A stretch of 52,152 nt of DNA from Novosphingobium sp. Chol11 (GCF_900218065.1 NZ_OBMU01000001.1:553497-605648); one strand, 5' to 3'; shown: positions 42,009 through 52,122, counted from the first letter of the stretch. Translations and numbers: made by a program. Notes: generated by a model from the sequence alone, not told the origin.

Positions 42009-43298
42009 TCAGCCGATAGCGTGGCGCTTGCCGGTCCGGCTCGTGAACCACAGGCCGATAAGGCTGACCAGCGCCACGGCGGTCATGTAGAGGCCGACCA
42101 GTTCCACCCCCTGCGCAGCAATCAGCCAGGTCGCGACGATCGGCGCCAGCGCGCCGCCGATGATGCCGCCCAGGTTGAAGGCGAAGGACGCGCCGGTATA
42201 GCGCAGTTGCACCGGGAACAAGTGCGGCAGATAAGCCCCGAGCGGCCCATATACGAAGCCCATCAGAAACAGCGAGACGCTGAGTATCAGGAAGATCGGC
42301 AACAAGGCTCCCGTGCCCATTGCCGGGCCGAAGATCACGCCCATCGCCACCGTGCCCACGCAACCCCATGCCAGCACGCGGGTCGGGCTGCTGCGGTCGG
42401 CCCACCATCCTGCCAATATGATGCTGAACGCCATGAACAGGATCGCGCCCAACTGGATGGCAAGGAATGTCTCGCGGTCGATCTTCAGCGCGGTCGTGCC
42501 ATAGCCCAGCGCCCATGCGGTCGCGATATAGTAGACGGCAAAGCAGGCCGCGCACGCGAACGTCCCCGCGATCGCCGCGCCAAGATGGTTCTGGAACAGT
42601 GTAGCCAGCGGGACGGCGGGCGGCGGCGCTTCGGCCTTGGCGGCGGCGAATTCCGGCGTTTCAGTGAGCTTCAGCCGTATCCAGAGGCCAAGGATGACCA
42701 GCACCGCGCTGCCGAGGAAGGGCAGGCGCCAGCCCCAGGCGAAGAAATCCTCATCGGTGAGGAACATGCCGAGGATCAGGAACAGGCCGTTGGCGGCGAT
42801 GAAGCCGACCGGCGCGCCCAATTGCGGGAACATGCCGAAGCGCGCGCGCCAGCCGGGAGGGGCATTTTCGACCGCCAGCAGCGCCGCGCCGCCCCATTCC
42901 CCGCCAAGTCCCAAACCTTGCCCGAAGCGCAGGATGCAGAGGATGAGCGGCGCCCACCAGCCGATCATCTGGTAAGTCGGCAGGAAGCCGATAGCGAGCG
43001 TCGATCCGCCCATAAGCATGAGAGAGGTAACGAGCGTCGCCTTCCGGCCGATACGGTCGCCATAATGGCCGAACACTGCTGCGCCCAAAGGTCGGGCGAA
43101 GAAGGCGAGGGCGAGGGAGCCGTATGACGCCATCAACTGCGCCGTGGGCGAGGAGGAGGGGAAGAAGAGCGAGGGAAAGATGAGGCTTGCGGCGGTGGCG
43201 TAGATGTAGAAGTCGTAGAATTCGACCGCCGTGCCGATGAGGCTAGCCGCCAGCACCCGTTTGTGGCGCAGCATTGCGCCTATTCCCTCGCTTGCCAT
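42009..43298 (-). CDS. MFS transporter, metabolite:H+ symporter-like
   Basis: 429 aa with about 12 membrane helices. TAVEFYDFYIYATAASLIFP at the start, GHYGDRIGRKATL (MFS signature loop 2-3) and LGLGGEWGGAALL are typical of the MHS group that carries dicarboxylates, shikimate, proline or betaine. ATG 43298 is chosen over 43319. The substrate cannot be told. It is convergent with the ribosomal operon across the family 2 repeat. Confidence 0.9.
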   Translation of the reverse strand: MASEGIGAMLRHKRVLAASLIGTAVEFYDFYIYATAASLIFPSLFFPSSSPTAQLMASYGSLALAFFARPLGAAVFGHYGDRIGRKATLVTSLMLMGGSTLAIGFLPTYQMIGWWAPLILCILRFGQGLGLGGEWGGAALLAVENAPPGWRARFGMFPQLGAPVGFIAANGLFLILGMFLTDEDFFAWGWRLPFLGSAVLVILGLWIRLKLTETPEFAAAKAEAPPPAVPLATLFQNHLGAAIAGTFACAACFAVYYIATAWALGYGTTALKIDRETFLAIQLGAILFMAFSIILAGWWADRSSPTRVLAWGCVGTVAMGVIFGPAMGTGALLPIFLILSVSLFLMGFVYGPLGAYLPHLFPVQLRYTGASFAFNLGGIIGGALAPIVATWLIAAQGVELVGLYMTAVALVSLIGLWFTSRTGKRHAIG

Positions 43299-43363
43299 TT
43301 TTCTCTCTATCCCCCGCATTCTGGATCACCTCGCCCCCGTTGAGGGGAATGGTTGGCTTATCG

Positions 43364-44164
43364 TTATCGTTTCGCTCGCCTCTGGTTCAGCAGTTCATAG
43401 GCCATCACGGCGCAGGCGACGGCAGCGTTGAGGCTGTCGGCTTTGCCAAGCATCGGCATCTTCACCAGCTGATCGCATTCTGCCTCATAGGCCTCGGGAA
43501 GGCCCTGCGCTTCGTTGCCGACCAGCAGGAAGGAGGGGCTGGCATAGCGCGGTTCCTGATAATCCTGCGTCGCTTTGAGGCTGGTGCCGATCAGTTCGCC
43601 CGGCCCTTGCCGCAGCCAGTGCATGAATTCGCCCCAGCGCGCCTGGGTGATCGACTGGGTGAAGAGCGCGCCCATCGATGCGCGGACGGATTCGACCGAA
43701 AAGGGATCGACGCAATCGTCGATCAGGATGAGGCCGCCAGCCCCCACCGCATCGCCAGTACGCAATATGGTGCCGAGGTTGCCGGGATCGCGGAGCGACT
43801 GGGCGACGATCCAGATGTCGGCCTTGCTCCGGTCGAGCTTCGCCAAGGGGGTCAGCCGGTCGCGATAGACGCCGACGACCGCTTGGGCATTATCCTTGCC
43901 GGAAATCTTGGACAGGATGTCGGGCGTGGTTTCGATGACATCGCCGCCTGACGCCTCCATCGCGGCGATCAGCTCTGCGGCGAGCGGGTGGGTGGACCCG
44001 GCGTGGAAGAGCATTTCCGGCAGCACGCCTTCCTCGCGCGCTTCGGTGAGGATGCGGAGGCCCTCGGCCAGGAACAGCCCCTCGGCCTTGCGGAACTTCT
44101 TTTCGCGCAAGGAGCGGACGCGCTTCACCAGCGGGTTGGAAAATCCGGTGATCTCGCGTGCCAC
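43364..44164 (-). CDS. TrmH (SpoU) family RNA 2'-O-methyltransferase
   Basis: 266 aa SPOUT enzyme. The C-terminal motifs are SLRDPGNLGTILRTGDA (motif 1), FLLVGNEAQGLPEAY (motif 2) and MPMLGKADSLNAAVACAVMAYE (motif 3). The N-terminal substrate-binding domain has NPLVKRVRSLREKKFRKAEG. It probably methylates rRNA or tRNA ribose; which one is unknown. The start is GTG 44164. It lies 66 nt beyond ptsH on the same strand. Confidence 0.92.
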   Translation of the reverse strand: MAREITGFSNPLVKRVRSLREKKFRKAEGLFLAEGLRILTEAREEGVLPEMLFHAGSTHPLAAELIAAMEASGGDVIETTPDILSKISGKDNAQAVVGVYRDRLTPLAKLDRSKADIWIVAQSLRDPGNLGTILRTGDAVGAGGLILIDDCVDPFSVESVRASMGALFTQSITQARWGEFMHWLRQGPGELIGTSLKATQDYQEPRYASPSFLLVGNEAQGLPEAYEAECDQLVKMPMLGKADSLNAAVACAVMAYELLNQRRAKR

Positions 44165-44230
44165 TGCGCCTGCTTTCCTCCTGAAGGATGAGGCGGCCTC
44201 TCTATCGGGCCGGGGCGGAGCGCGGAAGAG

Positions 44231-44503
44231 CTATTCTTCGCCGAACTTGTCTTCGACCAGCGTCACCAGCTTGCCGAGCGATTCTTCGGCATCGGGCCCC
44301 TGGGCGCTGATGGTGATGGAATCGCCCAGCGCCGCGCCCAGCATCATGAGGCCCATGATCGACGTGCCGGTCACTTCGCTGCCGTCCTTGCGCACGGTGA
44401 TCTGGGCGGGAAGGCCGCTTGCCAGCGTCACGAACTTGGCGCTGGCGCGCGCGTGCAGGCCGCGCTTGTTGCTGATCAGAACTTGCCTGCTGATTTCGCT
44501 CAT
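44231..44503 (-). CDS. ptsH: phosphocarrier protein HPr
   Basis: 90 aa. The EI/EII-type phosphorylation site is His in KRGLHARASAKF, and the regulatory Ser is in TSIMGLMMLGAALGD, the site for HPr kinase. It overlaps the EIIA gene by 4 nt. Together with HprK it forms a nitrogen/carbon-type regulatory PTS rather than a sugar uptake system, as no EIIB/C genes are present. Confidence 0.96.
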   Translation of the reverse strand: MSEISRQVLISNKRGLHARASAKFVTLASGLPAQITVRKDGSEVTGTSIMGLMMLGAALGDSITISAQGPDAEESLGKLVTLVEDKFGEE

Positions 44504-44904
44504 GTGGTGCTGCCCAACAATTCGGATGCGACGCTGATATATTTCTGGCCCGCTTCGCGCGCGGCGGCGACCGCCTGGCGCACGTCCATGACCTTGCGCG
44601 CGCTTTCCAGGCGGATGAGCATGGGCAGGTTTATGCCCGCGATCACCTCGATCTCGCCCGCCTTCAGCAGAGAGATGGCGAGGTTGGACGGGGTGCCGCC
44701 GAACAGGTCGGTGAGCAGGATGACGCCCGAACCGTCATTCACCCGCTCCACCGCCGATGCGATATCGGCGCGGCGAACCTCCATGTCGTCTTCCGGGCCG
44801 ATGCAGATGGTCGCGATCTGCTGCTGCGGACCGACCACATGCTCCATCGCCACGACGAATTCCGTCGCCAGCGATCCATGCGTGACGAGAACAAGTCCTA
44901 TCAT
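44500..44904 (-). CDS. PTS EIIA component, mannose family
   Basis: 134 aa EIIA-Man-like domain. The phospho-His is in VLVTHGSLATEFV, and LLTDLFGGTPSNLAISLL is the family segment. No EIIB, EIIC or EIID partner is nearby, so it is likely regulatory. It sits between rapZ (23-nt gap) and ptsH (4-nt overlap). Confidence 0.94.
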   Translation of the reverse strand: MIGLVLVTHGSLATEFVVAMEHVVGPQQQIATICIGPEDDMEVRRADIASAVERVNDGSGVILLTDLFGGTPSNLAISLLKAGEIEVIAGINLPMLIRLESARKVMDVRQAVAAAREAGQKYISVASELLGSTT

Positions 44905-44927
44905 CTACCTACCCGGCCCAGATTGTT

Positions 44928-45866
44928 TCATGATTTAGCTTTCGGGCCTCCCGGTTCGCGCTTCTCCAGACTGTCCTGGGGCGCTGATTCCATATTGCGG
45001 TGCGAGACCGTGGGCGAAAAGCCCGCGTCTTGCAAGTATTTGGCGACCCGCTCGGCGACATGGACCGACCGGTGCCGTCCCCCGGTGCAGCCGAAGGCGA
45101 CGGTCACATAGGATTTGCCGCTTTCCTCATAGCGCGGGATCAGGAGCGCGAGCAGTTCCTCTATGCGGTGGACGGTGTCCTCATAGGCGGGATCTTCGAT
45201 GATATAGGCAGCGACCGCAGGATCGAGCCCGGTATGGGGGCGCAGATCCGCTTCCCAATGCGGGTTGCGCAGGAAGCGCATGTCGAACACCAGATCGGCA
45301 TTCAGGGGCACGCCCCGCGAAAAACCGAAGGACATGATCGTCAGCGTCGGGGCGGACAGGCCGTCACGTGAAAAGCGGTTGCGGATTTCCTGCTGCAGCC
45401 CGTTGCTGGTCAGGCTGGTCGTGTCGATGACATGGGTCGCCCAGCGGCGTAAGGGATCGGTAAGCTCGCGCTCCCGCGCCAGCCCGTGCGCGGCCGGACG
45501 GTCGGACGCCAGCGGGTGGCGGCGGCGCGTTTCGGCAAAGCGGCGCTCCAGTTCCATGTCGGAACAGTCGAGGAAGAGCGTTTCGACGTCATGGCCGCGC
45601 CGGGTGCGCAGCGCCTTGATCCGCTGGACGATCGCCTGCGCGTCGAACCCACGGGTGCGCGCGTCGATGCCGAGCGCCAAGGGCCGGTCGTCCAGTTCCT
45701 CGTGGCCCGCAGGCACGGGCGTGTCGAGCAGCCGCTCCAGCAGGAGGAGGGGGAGGTTGTCGACGACTTCCCACCCCATGTCCTCCAGCGTCTTGAGCGC
45801 GGTCGTCTTGCCCGCCCCGGACAGGCCCGACACCAGGAGGATGGTCTTGGGCGTGGGCGCGCTCAT
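44928..45866 (-). CDS. rapZ: RNase adapter protein RapZ (YvcJ-type nucleotide-binding protein)
   Basis: 312 aa. It has Walker A LVSGLSGAGKTTALKTLED, the central FLDCSDMELERRFAETRRRH and FGFSRGVPLNADLVFDMRFL, and C-terminal CTGGRHRSVHVAE. In enterobacteria RapZ guides RNase E to a small RNA; in alphaproteobacteria the target is unclear. ATG 45866 overlaps the hprK stop by 4 nt. Confidence 0.95.
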   Translation of the reverse strand: MSAPTPKTILLVSGLSGAGKTTALKTLEDMGWEVVDNLPLLLLERLLDTPVPAGHEELDDRPLALGIDARTRGFDAQAIVQRIKALRTRRGHDVETLFLDCSDMELERRFAETRRRHPLASDRPAAHGLARERELTDPLRRWATHVIDTTSLTSNGLQQEIRNRFSRDGLSAPTLTIMSFGFSRGVPLNADLVFDMRFLRNPHWEADLRPHTGLDPAVAAYIIEDPAYEDTVHRIEELLALLIPRYEESGKSYVTVAFGCTGGRHRSVHVAERVAKYLQDAGFSPTVSHRNMESAPQDSLEKREPGGPKAKS

Positions 45867-46297
45867 GCCAGCCCCACCGCGTCCAGCGCCAGTTCGACCT
45901 TGATCGGGGCGGACGCTTCGAAAGGCGAAAGCTTGATGACGGGCAGCGGGGCGCCCGCGATGATCCACTCGTCCGGATCACCCGGCATGCGATCGACATG
46001 CTGCGCAAGGTCGACGACCAGCGCCAGCGGTGCCTCGCCGACAAAGGGCATGTCCACGACTCCCAACCCGCGCACTTCCATCTTTCCAGCGATGGTGGCG
46101 GGTGCGGACGCGGTCAGTTGCCCGCCATTGCGCTCCACGATCGTATAGTCGTCGCTGATGAGCATGGCGCCACGATCGATCAGGCGCAGCGCCAGATCGG
46201 ATTTCCCTGCGCCGCTTGCGCCACATAGCAGAATGCCGCGCCCGCCTATCGCGACGCTCGTTGCGTGCACTGTTTCGGTTGAGTCTTGCGCCGCCAT
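45863..46297 (-). CDS. hprK: short HPr kinase/phosphorylase
   Basis: 144 aa, only the catalytic domain, as usual in alphaproteobacteria (Gram-positive HprK has about 310 aa). Walker A is GASGAGKSDLAL, then ISDDYTIVER, and the signature VRGLGVVDMPFVG. It phosphorylates the Ser site of HPr and so couples the PTS to carbon state. It lies 93 nt downstream of chvG in an AT-richer gap that may hold a promoter. Confidence 0.94.
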   Translation of the reverse strand: MAAQDSTETVHATSVAIGGRGILLCGASGAGKSDLALRLIDRGAMLISDDYTIVERNGGQLTASAPATIAGKMEVRGLGVVDMPFVGEAPLALVVDLAQHVDRMPGDPDEWIIAGAPLPVIKLSPFEASAPIKVELALDAVGLA

Positions 46298-46390
46298 GTC
46301 CCTGACCTCTTCTTAGACCTTGCGGCGGTGCGTGTGAATCGAATTGACGCAGGAAATTAACGCAAACGTCAAAAACTTAAGCGCTTTGTC

Positions 46391-47986
46391 CTATTCCGAG
46401 ACAATGCCGGGATCACGCTCGACCCCCATGGGCAGGCGCAGCATGAAACAGGCGCCACGCTGGTTGTCCTCGCGGTCGGCGATGCTGATCTTGCCCTGAT
46501 GGCCTTCGACGATCGACCGGGCGATGGCAAGGCCAAGGCCCGAATGCTTGCCGAAGCTTTCCGTTTCCGGACGGACACTGTGGAAGCGGCGGAAGACATG
46601 TTCGCGCTGGGACTCGGGCACGCCGGGCCCTTCATCCTCCACGCTGACCAGCACTTCATGATCGGCGACCGTGGCGACGATCTGCACGAGGCCGCCGTCG
46701 GGCGAGAAGGAGATGGCGTTGTCGATCAGGTTGTCGAGCACGCGGAGCAGGCGCTGCTCTTCGCCGAGGACGACGGCGACATCCTTGCGCGGGCGGGCGA
46801 AGGCGAGCCGGACGCCGCGTGGAACGCCACGTGCCTCGCGTGCCACCACCATGCGCTCGATCAACAGGCCAAGGTCGATGGGTTCGAACCGCGTGCGGGA
46901 AAGCTGAGCGTCGATACGCGACGCTTCGGCGATGTCGGTGACCAGCCGGTCGAGCCGCCGCACGTCGTCCTGCGCAATCGCCATCAGCTGGTCGCGCAGT
47001 TCCGGCTTGTCGATCCGTTCCATAGCGTCGAGGGCAGAGCGGAGCGAGGCGATGGGGTTCTTGAGCTCATGGCTGACATCGGCCGCGAAGGCGTCGGTGG
47101 CGTCGATCCGCTGCCTCAATGCGTGGCTCATGTCGGAAAGCGCGCGGGCGAGCATGCCGATCTCGTCGCGCCGCTCCGGCAGGCGTGGCACCGTCACCTC
47201 GCGCGCGCGGCCAAGGCGGACGCGCACGGCGGCGCGGGCCAGGCGTTGCAGCGGCTGGACGATGGTCCGGGCGAGGAACAGCGAGAGCAGAATTGACGCG
47301 AGCACGGCGGCGGCGATGACGATGCCGAGCCTCAGCCGCTCCGCCCGCACCGTCCGGGTGATGTCGCGCGCATTTTCGGTCGCAAGCAGGCTGCCGCCGT
47401 CCTTCATGCCCGTCGCAGCCGAGATCATGAAGGTGCGGTCGGGGGCATAGCGGTTCGTCGCCTGCGGCTGGCCTGTCTTGCGCGCGAGCAGCACCTCCGG
47501 CCAAGCATCCGCCCGGTCCACGGCAGGTTCTTCGAAATTAGGCGGGCGATCGGCGAAGACGACGCGGTCCACCGCCTTGTCGAGGAAACGCGCGGCATGC
47601 CGCCGCCAGCCTTCTTCCGAAGGCAGGCGCAGCCGGTAGCGGGGCGCATCCATGGCGAAACTGTCCGCAATCAGCCGCCCGTCCGGTCCATAGCGGCGAA
47701 CGCGATCGCGCGTCTGCCGGGCATAGGCGGCGATCAGGGCGTTATGTTGTTCGGCCGGGGCCGTCTCCAGCCCGATGGCGAGCAGCTTCAATTCGCGCGC
47801 AGACTGCTCCAGCCGCGCGTCAACGATGCGGGTCCGATAGCTGTCCAGATAGAAGAAGCCGCCCGCCAGCAAGGCGAGCGCGAACACGTTGACCGCCAGG
47901 ATGCGCGGCGTCAGGCTGATGCGGCCCGACCAGCGCAACCCGCCGTCCCGCGGATCATTCTTCGGAGAATCGATATCCGGCGCCAT
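46391..47986 (-). CDS. chvG: sensor histidine kinase ChvG
   Basis: 531 aa inner membrane kinase. TM1 is [19 protein letters not shown] and TM2 is [20 protein letters not shown], flanking a periplasmic sensor domain (about 60-240). HAMP follows, then the H box [14 protein letters not shown] box [11 protein letters not shown], and G box [10 protein letters not shown]. ChvG/ExoS/BvrS kinases sense acidity or envelope stress. The start at ATG 47986 overlaps chvI by 32 nt; its ribosome site is weak. Confidence 0.94.
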   Translation of the reverse strand: MAPDIDSPKNDPRDGGLRWSGRISLTPRILAVNVFALALLAGGFFYLDSYRTRIVDARLEQSARELKLLAIGLETAPAEQHNALIAAYARQTRDRVRRYGPDGRLIADSFAMDAPRYRLRLPSEEGWRRHAARFLDKAVDRVVFADRPPNFEEPAVDRADAWPEVLLARKTGQPQATNRYAPDRTFMISAATGMKDGGSLLATENARDITRTVRAERLRLGIVIAAAVLASILLSLFLARTIVQPLQRLARAAVRVRLGRAREVTVPRLPERRDEIGMLARALSDMSHALRQRIDATDAFAADVSHELKNPIASLRSALDAMERIDKPELRDQLMAIAQDDVRRLDRLVTDIAEASRIDAQLSRTRFEPIDLGLLIERMVVAREARGVPRGVRLAFARPRKDVAVVLGEEQRLLRVLDNLIDNAISFSPDGGLVQIVATVADHEVLVSVEDEGPGVPESQREHVFRRFHSVRPETESFGKHSGLGLAIARSIVEGHQGKISIADREDNQRGACFMLRLPMGVERDPGIVSE

Positions 47987-48659
47987 AGAGCGTGTCGATT
48001 GCGTTGAATTCAGGATCAACCTCTCGGAATTTGCGGCGGAGCCGCTTGATGTGGCTGTCGATGGTGCGATCGTCGACATAGACGTCATCCTGATACGCAG
48101 CATCCATCAACTGGTTGCGATTCTTGACGACGCCGGGCCGCGACGCGAGCGTTTCGAGGATCAGGAACTCCGTGACCGTCAGTGTGACGTCCTGCCCCAT
48201 CCATTTGACGCGATGGCGGGCCGGGTCCATTTCCAGCCGGCCGCGGATGATCGGCTCGGCGGCGGGCTCGTCACTCGCATCCGTCGCCCGTCCGACTTCC
48301 GAGCGGCGCAGGATGGCGCGGATGCGGGCGATCAAGAGGCGCTGGGAAAAGGGCTTGGCGATGTAATCGTCCGCGCCCATCGCGAGGCCCAGCGCCTCGT
48401 CCAGCTCATCGGTCTTGGACGTCAGGAAGATCACCGGCATCTGGCTCTTTTCCCGCAGCCGCCGCAGCAGTTCCAGGCCGTCCATGCCCGGCATCTTGAT
48501 GTCGAACACAGCAAGGTCGGCGGGATTGTCGAGCAGCGCCTTCAGCGCCGCCTCCGGATCCGAATAGAGGCGCGTCAGGAAGCCTTCGGCCTGCAGCGCG
48601 ATGGACACGGAAGTCAGGATATTCTTGTCATCATCCACAAGGGCGATGGTTGGAGTCAT
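47955..48659 (-). CDS. chvI: response regulator ChvI
   Basis: 234 aa OmpR-type regulator. The receiver has [14 protein letters not shown], phospho-acceptor [16 protein letters not shown], and [12 protein letters not shown]. The winged-helix DNA-binding domain has [39 protein letters not shown] and [12 protein letters not shown] 48659 has GGGAA upstream. It is divergent from pckA, a conserved arrangement in Rhizobiales and relatives. Confidence 0.96.
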   Translation of the reverse strand: MTPTIALVDDDKNILTSVSIALQAEGFLTRLYSDPEAALKALLDNPADLAVFDIKMPGMDGLELLRRLREKSQMPVIFLTSKTDELDEALGLAMGADDYIAKPFSQRLLIARIRAILRRSEVGRATDASDEPAAEPIIRGRLEMDPARHRVKWMGQDVTLTVTEFLILETLASRPGVVKNRNQLMDAAYQDDVYVDDRTIDSHIKRLRRKFREVDPEFNAIDTLYGAGYRFSEE

Positions 48660-48943
48660 GCTTGTTCCCAAAGATCGTGGCCGCCCTGCTCAGGCCTTCC
48701 CATCCAGCGTTAGACGATGCCTGCCCCGCTCGCAAGAAAGGGGTAGGCGGGCGATTATGCGGTTTACCCGTGTTAATCTGGGATAAAGTGCGTGCGGGCG
48801 GGATTTGACGCTGGGGGTGCAAAGGCTTATTGCCCCCCCCATCTGCAGGAATGTTGCCGCCCATTTGAGGCCGGCGACGCTAGGAGCGGATCGGTCGCGA
48901 GCGCGAGTTGGCGGGCCGGAGTAATCACATCAGGAGCTAAGGC
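48660..48943. promoter_or_regulatory. 284-bp divergent promoter region chvI / pckA
   Basis: No gene is supported here. The region should hold the promoters of chvI and pckA. A TTTACCC...GGGATAAA symmetric stretch (about 48761-48786) could be an operator, but no ChvI site is defined well enough to assign it. A run of eight C lies near 48834. Confidence 0.4.
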
Positions 48944-50539
48944 GTGCAGGCCAAATCCTCAATTACCCTGGATCAGCAGGGCATTTCCACGACCGCTGAA
49001 TTGCATTGGAATCTCGGCACCGCGCCGCTCGTCGAAGCTGCCATCGCAAATGGCGAAGGCATGCTGTCCAAGGATGGCCCGCTGGTCGTCAAGACCGGCA
49101 AGCACACCGGCCGTTCGGCCAACGACAAGTTCATCGTCAAGGACGCCGAGACCGAATCCACGGTATGGTGGGGCAAGACCAACGTCCCGATGACGCCCGA
49201 ACATTTCGCCGCTCTCAAGGAAGACTTCTTCAAGGCGCTGGGCCAGAAGGAAAAGCTCTACGTCGCAGATCTGTTCGGCGGTTCGCAGCCCGAGCATCGG
49301 GTGAACGTCCGCGTCATCAACGAACTCGCCTGGCACAACCTGTTCATCCGCACGCTGCTGGTGCGGCCCAAGGCGGAAGAGCTGAGCGGCTTTGCCCCTG
49401 AATATACCATCATCGACCTGCCGTCTTTCCAGGCTGACCCGGCCCGTCATGGTTCGCGCAGCGAAACGGTGATCGCTGTCAATTTCAGCGAAAAGCTGAT
49501 CCTGATCGGCGGCACCAAATATGCCGGCGAAATGAAGAAGTCGGTCTTCGGCATCCTCAACTATCTGCTGCCGACAAAGGGCGTGATGCCCATGCACTGT
49601 TCGGCCAATATCGGCCCGAACGGCGACACGGCGGTCTTCTTCGGCCTGTCCGGCACCGGCAAGACGACGCTGTCGGCCGATGCCAGCCGCACGCTGATCG
49701 GCGACGATGAACATGGCTGGTCGGACACGGCGGTCTTCAATTTCGAAGGCGGCTGCTATGCCAAGATGATCAACCTGTCGGCCGAAGCCGAGCCGGAAAT
49801 CTTCGCGACCACCAAGCGTTTCGGCACGGTGCTGGAAAATGTGGTGATCGACGAGGATACGCGCGAAATCGACCTCGACGACAACAGCCTGGCTGAAAAT
49901 AGCCGTGGTTCTTACCCGATCGACTTCATTCCAAATGCGTCGGAAAAGAATCTGGGTCCGGTGCCGAAGAACATCATCTTCCTGACCGCCGACGCCTATG
50001 GTGTGCTGCCGCCGATCGCGCGGCTGACCCCGGATCAGGCGATGTATCACTTCCTGTCCGGCTACACCGCGCGCGTCGCGGGCACGGAAATCGGCGTGAC
50101 GGAGCCTTCGGCGACCTTCTCCACCTGCTTTGGCGCGCCCTTCATGCCGCGTCACCCCTCGGTCTACGGCAATCTGCTCAAGGACCGGATCAACAAGGGC
50201 GGCGTAACCTGCTGGCTGGTCAACACCGGCTGGACGGGGGGCAAATATGGCGTGGGCAAGCGCATGCCGATCAAGGTGACGCGTGCCCTGCTGAACGCGG
50301 CGCTGGACGGCAGCCTCAACGATGCCGAATTCCGGGTCGATCCCAATTTCGGCTTCCAGGTTCCTATCGCGGTGCCGGGCGTCGATGCGACCATCCTCGA
50401 TCCGCGCGCGACCTGGGCCGATCAGGCCGCCTATGACGAGACGGCTGGCAAGCTGGTGAAGCAGTTCGTGGACAATTTCGCCCAATTCGAAGAACATGTG
50501 GATGCATCGGTGCGTCAGGCTGCGCTGACGGCTGCCTGA
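48944..50539 (+). CDS. pckA: phosphoenolpyruvate carboxykinase (ATP)
   Basis: 531 aa gluconeogenic enzyme converting oxaloacetate to PEP. It has the kinase-1a P-loop [13 protein letters not shown], kinase-2 [31 protein letters not shown] and PMHCSANIG. Start GTG 48944 has AGGAG 9 nt upstream. It is often under ChvI control in alphaproteobacteria, consistent with the divergent layout. Confidence 0.97.
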   Translation: MQAKSSITLDQQGISTTAELHWNLGTAPLVEAAIANGEGMLSKDGPLVVKTGKHTGRSANDKFIVKDAETESTVWWGKTNVPMTPEHFAALKEDFFKALGQKEKLYVADLFGGSQPEHRVNVRVINELAWHNLFIRTLLVRPKAEELSGFAPEYTIIDLPSFQADPARHGSRSETVIAVNFSEKLILIGGTKYAGEMKKSVFGILNYLLPTKGVMPMHCSANIGPNGDTAVFFGLSGTGKTTLSADASRTLIGDDEHGWSDTAVFNFEGGCYAKMINLSAEAEPEIFATTKRFGTVLENVVIDEDTREIDLDDNSLAENSRGSYPIDFIPNASEKNLGPVPKNIIFLTADAYGVLPPIARLTPDQAMYHFLSGYTARVAGTEIGVTEPSATFSTCFGAPFMPRHPSVYGNLLKDRINKGGVTCWLVNTGWTGGKYGVGKRMPIKVTRALLNAALDGSLNDAEFRVDPNFGFQVPIAVPGVDATILDPRATWADQAAYDETAGKLVKQFVDNFAQFEEHVDASVRQAALTAA

Positions 50540-50568
50540 TAGCAGGGCCGACGATCGCAAAGGTGAAG

Positions 50569-50600
50569 GAGCCGGGGGCATGCGCCTTTCCGGCTCTTTT
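50569..50600 (+). terminator. intrinsic terminator of pckA
   Basis: GAGCCGG (50569-50575) pairs with CCGGCTC (50590-50596), followed by four T residues. Confidence 0.75.
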
Positions 50601-50674
50601 GCTTTCGGCCCCTTTAGCTTTCGGGTAGCGGCTGGCGGTGCTATCCTGCCGCTTGATATAACGGGATGATGACG

Positions 50675-50986
50675 ATGTTTGACCAACTGATAAACAGCGT
50701 GGGCGGATTGGAAGCGGTGGCCGCGAAACTGGGGCTTTCGGCCGAGGAGATGCAGGCGCTGATGGCGGAAATCGGCGGCAAGATCGCGTCGGGCGAAACC
50801 GATGTCGCGGCGCTCGCCACCACGGCGGCGGAGCATGGCGTTTCCGCCGACAAGTTGCAGGAACTGTTCGCCCAATTCGGCGGGCCCGAAGCGGTGCTGG
50901 GCAAGCTGGGCGGCCTGTTCGACAGCGATGGCGACGGCAGCCCGATCGGCGAACTCAGCAGGTTGGCGAAGGAATTGTTCGGCTGA
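50675..50986 (+). CDS. small helical protein with an EF-hand-like loop
   Basis: 103 aa, family not recognised with certainty; it has some DUF937-like flavour. The N-terminal part has two similar helical units, GGLEAVAAKLGLSAEEMQAL and ATTAAEHGVSADKLQEL, and the C-terminus carries FDSDGDGSPIGEL, a DXDXDG calcium-loop-like sequence. The start could be ATG 50666, 50669 or 50675; GGA 8 nt before 50675 favours the last. It stands alone after pckA. Confidence 0.75.
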   Translation: MFDQLINSVGGLEAVAAKLGLSAEEMQALMAEIGGKIASGETDVAALATTAAEHGVSADKLQELFAQFGGPEAVLGKLGGLFDSDGDGSPIGELSRLAKELFG

Positions 50987-51159
50987 AAAATCCGGCTGAC
51001 GCGTGCAGGCATGATCGTCAGCTATCGGCCATGAAAGTTTTTTCACCTTGCCTTGGACGGGCCGAAAAGGCATTCGCGCCGCCATCACTTATTGCGAAAG
51101 CCACGCAACTGGCGTCCTGACCGGGCGTTGGCGAAGTGGATTTGGCAGGAGACAAGGTT

Positions 51160-51975
51160 TTGAGCGACGTGACGATCGAAAAGCCGGTACTGGAACCGAC
51201 CGGCGCCCTGACTGTCGAAACCGTGCTGTCGGTCCGGCATTGGAACGAGCATCTGTTCAGCTTCCGCATCAGCCGCCCGGCAAGCTTCCGCTTCCGTTCG
51301 GGCGAGTTCGTGATGATCGGGCTTCAGGGCGACAATGGCAAGCCGCTGCTGCGCGCCTATTCCGTCGCCAGCCCCGCCTGGGACGAGGAACTGGAATTCC
51401 TGTCGATCAAGGTGCAGGATGGGCCGCTCACCTCCAAGCTCCAGCTGATCCAGCCGGGCGACCAGATCTATCTCGGCCGCAAGCCAACCGGCACGCTGGT
51501 GACCGACGCGCTGCTGCCTGGCAAGCGCCTCTTCATGCTGTCGACCGGCACGGGCCTCGCGCCCTTCCTCAGCCTGGCGCGCGATCCCGACGTCTATGAC
51601 TTTTATGAAGAGGTCGTCGTCGTCCACTCGGTCCGCCGGGTCAGCGACCTTGCTTTCCATGACGAACTGACGGGCAAGCTGGCGGAAGATCCGCTGGTGT
51701 CGGAACAGGCCGCGAACCAGTTCCATTATGTGCCGACCGTCACGCGCGAACCGTTCCGCAACAATGTGCGCATCGACAAGCTGGTCGAGAATGGAGCGCT
51801 GTTCGAAGGCATTGCGGGCGACAGGAAGTTCAATCCGGAGACTGACCGCATCATGATGTGCGGCAGCATGGAGATGATCAAGCAGTTCGCCGCCTATTTC
51901 GAAGGCGAAGGCTTCACCGAAGGCTCCAACGCGGCGCCCGGCGCCTTCGTGATCGAGCGGGCGTTCGTGGGGTAA
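51160..51975 (+). CDS. fpr: ferredoxin--NADP reductase
   Basis: 271 aa FAD enzyme moving electrons between NADPH and ferredoxin or flavodoxin. FAD binding is in LLRAYSVASPAWDEELEF and KVQDGPLTSKLQ. The NADP site is FMLSTGTGLAPFLSL, and CGSMEMI is the C-terminal family motif. Start TTG 51160 has AGGAG 9 nt upstream; GTG 51136 is possible. It is the bacterial Fpr subclass by length. Confidence 0.95.
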   Translation: MSDVTIEKPVLEPTGALTVETVLSVRHWNEHLFSFRISRPASFRFRSGEFVMIGLQGDNGKPLLRAYSVASPAWDEELEFLSIKVQDGPLTSKLQLIQPGDQIYLGRKPTGTLVTDALLPGKRLFMLSTGTGLAPFLSLARDPDVYDFYEEVVVVHSVRRVSDLAFHDELTGKLAEDPLVSEQAANQFHYVPTVTREPFRNNVRIDKLVENGALFEGIAGDRKFNPETDRIMMCGSMEMIKQFAAYFEGEGFTEGSNAAPGAFVIERAFVG

Positions 51976-51999
51976 GAGGGCGAAGAGTTTCGGTGCAAG

Positions 52000-52028
52000 A
52001 GGGGCTGGCGGCGACGCTGGCCCTTTTT
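52000..52028 (+). terminator. putative terminator of fpr
   Basis: AGGG...GCG and CGC...CCCT arms form an imperfect stem followed by TTTTT (52024-52028), 25 nt past the fpr stop. Confidence 0.55.
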
Positions 52029-52072
52029 GGTTTGTGAGTTGAGTTTGCTTGGTCGGGGCAACTCACGCCGTT

Positions 52073-52122
52073 CCCCTCCCGCAGGCGGGAGGGTTGGGCG
52101 CAAGTGCAGCGAGCTTCCGGCA
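52073..52122. repeat. partial copy of GC-rich repeat family 2
   Basis: CCCTCCCGCAGGCGGGAGGG (52074-52093) is identical to the left hairpin of the copy at 41.86 kb, and the following GCAGCGAGCTT resembles GGAGCGAGCTT there. The window ends soon after. Confidence 0.75.

Noticed and set aside
48959..51088. 709-codon minus-strand frame opposite pckA
   Set aside because: It is the antisense shadow of a clearly coding GC-rich gene, spans the pckA terminator and the next gene, and resembles no protein family.
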